Assembly: GCF_907165205.1 (NCBI RefSeq)
Contig: NC_058190.1
Location: 37,351,345 to 37,415,344 of the forward strand
Length of the DNA stretch: 64,000 bases
DNA from: Coccinella septempunctata
Lineage: Eukaryota; Arthropoda; Insecta; Coleoptera; Coccinellidae
Direction: 5' to 3'
In this document: positions 59,683 to 64,000 of the stretch, one piece after another
Numbering within the stretch: position 1 is the first letter of the stretch
How the letters are laid out: the number at the start of each line of letters is the position of its first letter
The notes under the pieces: model-generated
Seen by the model: the letters and a program-made list of their open reading frames with translations, nothing else
Told to the model about the DNA's origin: nothing
Database searches by the model: none
Position numbers and translations under genes: made by a program

Positions 59683-60038
59683 ATCTACAGCATTTGAGCA
59701 CAGAACACACCCATGACTTACTTTATGCATTTGAGTTTATTCGATACGAGGTTTAGTTCTATTGGACATTGAAAAAATTATTATGTGGTGGGGGTTGAAG
59801 GAGAAGGGTGTCTTGGGCTTGGGGGTACCGAATATTATATGGCGTATGCCGGAAGAAGGAACCGGTCAGTTGATATTTCATATCTTTTAGGCGGAAGAAT
59901 TTGGCTGGGTAAGCTAGTTAATTGTCAGGAAGAAATATTTTTATACAGGATTGGAAGGCGTATTCTTGGAAGAGGAACATGAAGGTTCAGAGAATAGGAT
60001 TGAAGTGATAGTACAATAATTAAGAAGTATATTTCTCC

Positions 60039-60489
60039 TCAACCATAGAAGTGTCCCGGTGTCGGTCTTAAGTAAATTCTTGCTCGACCATCACCTGGTT
60101 CATTTTGTGCATTCGCGTCAACCCTGTAAAAATATCTCAAGTTTAGAAGTTACGACAAAAACTCTCCATATTGAGCCAAGATATACCATGTAGAAACTAA
60201 TTAATTTTCCGTGGATCATAATTGTCTCAAAAAATTCATCGTCGAGTAAGCTGTGGTATTTTACAGATCGTTCTGAGTCTAAAAGTAGTAGGTAGGTACT
60301 AAGGTACCTGAAAATTTGTTCTTTTTTTTCGCTTTTTTATTTGGGTGAGGAATTGAAAAGTTGTTATCTTGGTCAACTAGGAATATAATTGTTCAAAATA
60401 TTCGTAAACAAAAAAAATTATACTCACGCTTTCACGGAAACCATGACAGAAATGATTGTTACAAAAAACCACAGCAAGTTGAAATTCAT
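60039..60489 (-). CDS. Small secreted peptide, 48 aa, two exons
   Basis: Exon 1, 60489-60428, encodes MNFNLLWFFVTIISVMVSVK, a textbook signal peptide. The intron of 304 nt has GTGAGT and a TATTTTTACAG acceptor. Exon 2, 60123-60039, completes the codon and stops at TGA 60041-60039. The predicted mature part is about 27 residues beginning AVDANAQ, rich in Gly, Pro and Arg, and ending RIYLRPTPGHFYG. The terminal Gly could donate an amide. The RPTP stretch recalls short proline/arginine-rich insect immune peptides, but similarity is weak and I do not assign function. It is absent from simple open-frame scans because of its size and intron. A decayed paralog of exon 1 at 57202-57261 supports a real, once-duplicated gene. 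Confidence 0.7.
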
Positions 60490-61166
60490 TGTGCGTTGTG
60501 AATAAAATGTTATTTCCAATATATTATTTCTCCTTTATACTCAGGGATCATGCATCAATAATATTATTATGTGTTTTTTATGTTATTCCTATCCAGTGCA
60601 TGGAAACCTAACACAAATAAGGATGATAATAAATTAAACTATTAAATTTTATCTCACAGATTACTTATTGTCTACAATTAATGACCAGAATTTTATCTGG
60701 ACCATAAGTTTAATAAGAATCCTTGATATTGGTCCAATAAATAAATTAACACAAAATATTACTTAACAAATTTGCTCATATGAATTATGAAAACTTTTAA
60801 ATTCCTGGCAGACTTCTACTTAATCCGAAATGCCAACTTTATAGTTATAGCAGGAGCTAATCAAACATTTCAGCGCAGAGAATATCGACCTTCCAAATTC
60901 GCCTGCTTGACGAAGAGTTTCTATATATCTAATCGATGTGGCTGATATTTTATGAAAATCAAAAATTAAATTTAAAACTGAATTAGAATAACATCATTAT
61001 CACTAATGAGTTATTAAAAGACGACACGTGTTTCGCTATCTTCAGGTAGTTGAAGGTAAGTATTTTGGACTTGTGGAAATCGGAAAATATGAAATTAGCT
61101 CCTGAAAAAAAATAATAATAAAAAAGTTTAAGTAATTTCATCTGGAATAATTAAGATCAAACGAAT
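60490..61166. other. Upstream flank of the peptide gene
   Basis: AT-rich. Shared with the 57.2-58.5 kb duplicate, so it may contain the promoter; no specific box is assigned. Confidence 0.4.
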
Positions 61167-61518
61167 ACGAAGGCGTATAGAAGGGCCACATAATATTTTA
61201 AAAATATTTTTCCTTAAATTCCGAGTTCAAAGTCAGAATTTTATTTACTTCGAAACCGATACAGGCTAGATGCACAGGGTGTTGTTCTACGACGACATAG
61301 ATTATTTCTCCATATATACAGAGGGGGGGCCTGGGAGCTCAATGTTATTTTATGGTTACTATTTCAGTCTGGGGTGGGGGGAGGTTGTGGCCAACCTTAC
61401 CTCTACCTGTCTACGACCATAATTTCATAATTATTCAAAAACATGGACCTTGGACTTTGATTTCGGAATTTAAGAAAAAATATTTTCAAAATATTATGTG
61501 GCCCTTCTACGCCTTCGT
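61167..61518. mobile_element. 352-bp element with about 70-bp inverted repeats and 8-bp target duplication
   Basis: Ends ACGAAGGCG and CGCCTTCGT, with arms sharing AGAAGGGCCACATAATATTT. AAACGAAT is duplicated at 61159-61166 and 61519-61526, as hAT-type elements do. The interior includes a G-rich GGGGGGGCCTGGG stretch. Non-coding. Confidence 0.8.
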
Positions 61519-61526
61519 AAACGAAT

Positions 61527-62249
61527 GAGTAAGATAAATGTGGAATTTATAAACTTACTTGTAGTGTTCGTTTTTCTATATTTAGGATGTCCCGAAAGTA
61601 AACCATGGATTCAAAATAAAAAGAATAACCCTATTTTCCTTAATGAACTATTGGCCTATACGGCTTCGCTTCGGATTCAGAGGGTGCATGTTAAAGTTCA
61701 ATGGACAAACCAAAAAAAAAATTGAAAAATTAATCGCTATAAGGGTCAGTAATAAATTCATCATGTCTATAAAATGTTCGTTAACTTTCGTTTGTTAAAT
61801 TTATTAACCTTCTGTGACTATTTTGTATATATATTCATAACCATTCATCGTTCTGATAGTTACAGGGCTTGTTTATTAACCTAAGACTTAACGTTAAACT
61901 GTCCTAAAGCCCGATAAGTAAATAAACCGGCACTGAGTTGATAATTTCAAATATGTTTTAAAATTGTCGCTGGTTCACACAGACGTCATATACGAACTGC
62001 TATATCCAAGTTTGGATAAACATTTCTTTCGCAAGAATCTGGTTGCACCAACATTTTTTCACCCTCACCAAGTTTCAGTAGAGTTCAGAGCGGCCGAAAT
62101 AAGAGGGAAACAGCAATTCAGGGCAAAATAATGATGCATTAATTGTTCAGAGTTTCTTTATATTTAGTGAAAAAGTAGAATGTAGATATAAAAAAAGCTT
62201 TGAAATGCTAGTACATATTTCACTTTCTGTAATAGGTAGGGGAAGGGTG
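61527..62249. other. AT-rich spacer
   Basis: No gene recognised. The + open frame 61498-61725 starts inside the preceding element and reads as low-complexity. Confidence 0.4.
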
Positions 62250-62852
62250 TACAGGGTGGGCAAAATTCGTTGACTACTGAGGAGATCTCGAGAACTATAG
62301 CAGTTACTAACTGCTAGTTAGAAGTAAACGGATGACACATTCTCTAGCTCTTTTTCAGAGAAACAAAGAATGGCGAGAACCGTAGCCTCCTACGATTCTT
62401 CGTTTTTGAGTTATTAGCAAAAATTGAGATTTTGACGATTTCGAAAAGTTTTCATAACTTGAAGTTACAGATCTGAAACTTGAAACTTCTATAGGCATTT
62501 TTTGACGTAGAATCCACAGACAACCTCAAAATATTTTTTCATTTTGAATCATTAGACGAACTTTCGTTTTTTTAAATGCAAACTTTTGTTGAATTTGTTA
62601 TTTTTGAATTGAAAAAAACTTTTTTGCCAGTAGATTCTACGTATAAAAATGCCTATAAGAAGGTTCGAGATTCAGATCTGTAACTTCAAAGAGAAAAAAG
62701 TTATGAGAACTTTTCGAAATAATCAAAATCTCATTTCTTGCTAATAACTCAAAAACTCTGAAAAATATTACAGAAATGTGTCATCCGTTTTCTTTCAGCT
62801 CTTATAATTCCTGAGATCCCCTCAGTAGACAACGAATTTTGTCCACCATGTA
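62250..62852. mobile_element. 603-bp palindromic element, TACAGGGTGGGC end
   Basis: Arms of about 230-260 bp (62250-62515 against about 62629-62852) share GACTACTGAGGAGATC, AACTTGAAGTTACAGATC and GTAGAATC. TA borders. Non-coding. Confidence 0.75.
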
Positions 62853-63068
62853 CAAAATTACACCACCATGTACAAAACTTCAAAAATTTAATGAAAAAAT
62901 CGCACTTTTCATAAAACGGTCAAACATAAACATAATCAATATCTTCAGCTATACTTCAAACAAGTCATTTACGGATTAAAATCTAATATCGACTTTATAG
63001 ATAGCGAAAATAGAATGATAAAAATAAATTTATTTTACCCCATCTGGAGGGCAAAATGACATAGTCTG

Positions 63069-64000
63069 TACAGGGTGGGCAAATTTCGATGTTTTAGCAC
63101 TACAGCTTTTAAACCAGAGGAGATAGACAAAATCTGATACCCCATTCTCGTTCTCTTTTTCTGAGAAACTTACAAAAGTAGTAGTGATTTTTGGCCACTT
63201 TCTTTTGTTTTCGAGTTATAAGCAAAAATTGGAAAAATGGCGATATCGAAATAAATTTATTTCTCCGCTAATACTGATGATAGAGCTCTGAAATTGAAAC
63301 ATTATACAGGCACTTTTTTACGTAGAATCCAGTGGCGTGCTCGCCGTTTTAGCAGTATTTTCAATTACGAAGCTATGACGCAAAGTTATATTTTTTTAAA
63401 TGGGAACACTAGTTTTCTGTGCAATTTTTTGAAAGCTTAATTTTTACTGATTTCAAAAATATATAACATCATATGGTTTGTATCAATATAAATAATAGAA
63501 AATGGTCAGAAACACTTTTTCCCAATATTTCTATGGTTTTAACTTTTGACGAGCACAGAAAAATAGAGTTTCCTATAACAAAAGCAGTCTCCTTCCGACA
63601 ATGTCATTCCTTCTATGCTTTTTACCAATTTTCACAAAATTTGAATCAAGATATATTTCATAAATTTTCATAATAATGAAAGGACTTATAGAAAGAGACA
63701 CTCGTAATCATACGATGCTATATTTTTCTATGCTCATCAAAAGTTGAAACCATAGAAATATTGAGAAAAAAGGTTTTTGACCATTTTCTATTATTTATAT
63801 TGATACAAACCATATGATGTTATATATTTTTGAAATCAGTAAAAATTAAGCTTTCAAAAAATTGCACAGAAAACTAGTGTTTCAATTTAAAAAAACATAA
63901 CTTTGGGTCATAGCTTCGTAATTAAAAATCCTGCTAAAAAGGCGAGCACGCCACTGGATTCTAAGTAAAAAAGTGCCTGTATAATGTTTCAATTTCAGAG
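63069..64000. mobile_element. Large palindromic element running off the window
   Basis: Starts TACAGGGTGGGCAAA. The segment 63282-63560 is the reverse complement of about 63720-64000 with few differences (GTAGAATCCAGTGGCGTGCT, AAACTAGTTTTCTGTGC, TATATAACATCATATGGTTT). The loop is about 63570-63715. The remaining right arm of about 215 bp should lie just past 64000. The open frame 63473-63673 is arm sequence. Confidence 0.8.

Noticed and set aside
59785..59982. 65-codon Gly-rich + frame as a gene
   Set aside because: It lies antisense to the probable 3' UTR of the peptide gene, with no signal peptide, domain or splice partner.

Overview
The window is insect-type nuclear DNA: AT-rich, with intron-split genes and GT/AG splice sites, animal-specific gene families and dense small transposons. 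A beetle is my guess from overall character, not something the sequence proves. I assembled six protein-coding genes exon by exon. In each, the splice phases join and the reading frame closes at a stop.

Left third. (1) The 3' part of a Nova/pasilla KH-domain splicing regulator, + strand, last four exons 40-7095; its 5' part lies outside. A gene-poor AT-rich stretch follows. (2) Maleylacetoacetate isomerase (zeta-class GST), - strand, 14259-13426. (3) An SLC46-type major facilitator transporter, + strand, 16343-18896. Next come a damaged non-LTR retrotransposon (about 19.7-22.6 kb), split by a DNA element with inverted termini, and a GC-richer block that may be a solo LTR (to 24603).

Middle. 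One mitochondrial-clan cytochrome P450 spans 32195-53842 on the + strand: ten coding exons, 544 aa, with introns up to 8.5 kb full of inverted-repeat elements. Several have TA-CAGGGTG-like ends. One 1.35 kb element still codes a helix-turn-helix fragment. A mariner copy sits in intron 1.

Right third. (5) A CDV3 homolog, - strand, 56699-55381. (6) A two-exon gene for a 48-residue secreted peptide, - strand, 60489-60039. A broken copy of its first exon and upstream flank lies at 57.2-58.5 kb and was hit by a second mariner; the intact locus preserves the empty site. The last 3 kb holds three inverted-repeat elements, one running off the window.

The genes look functionally unrelated (RNA processing, tyrosine catabolism, transport, oxidation, CDV3, a secreted peptide); there is no operon logic. 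The most unusual signals are (a) 30-37 bp perfect or near-perfect palindromes flanked by 8-9 bp direct repeats, which look like transposons reduced to their ends, and (b) the small secreted peptide gene.
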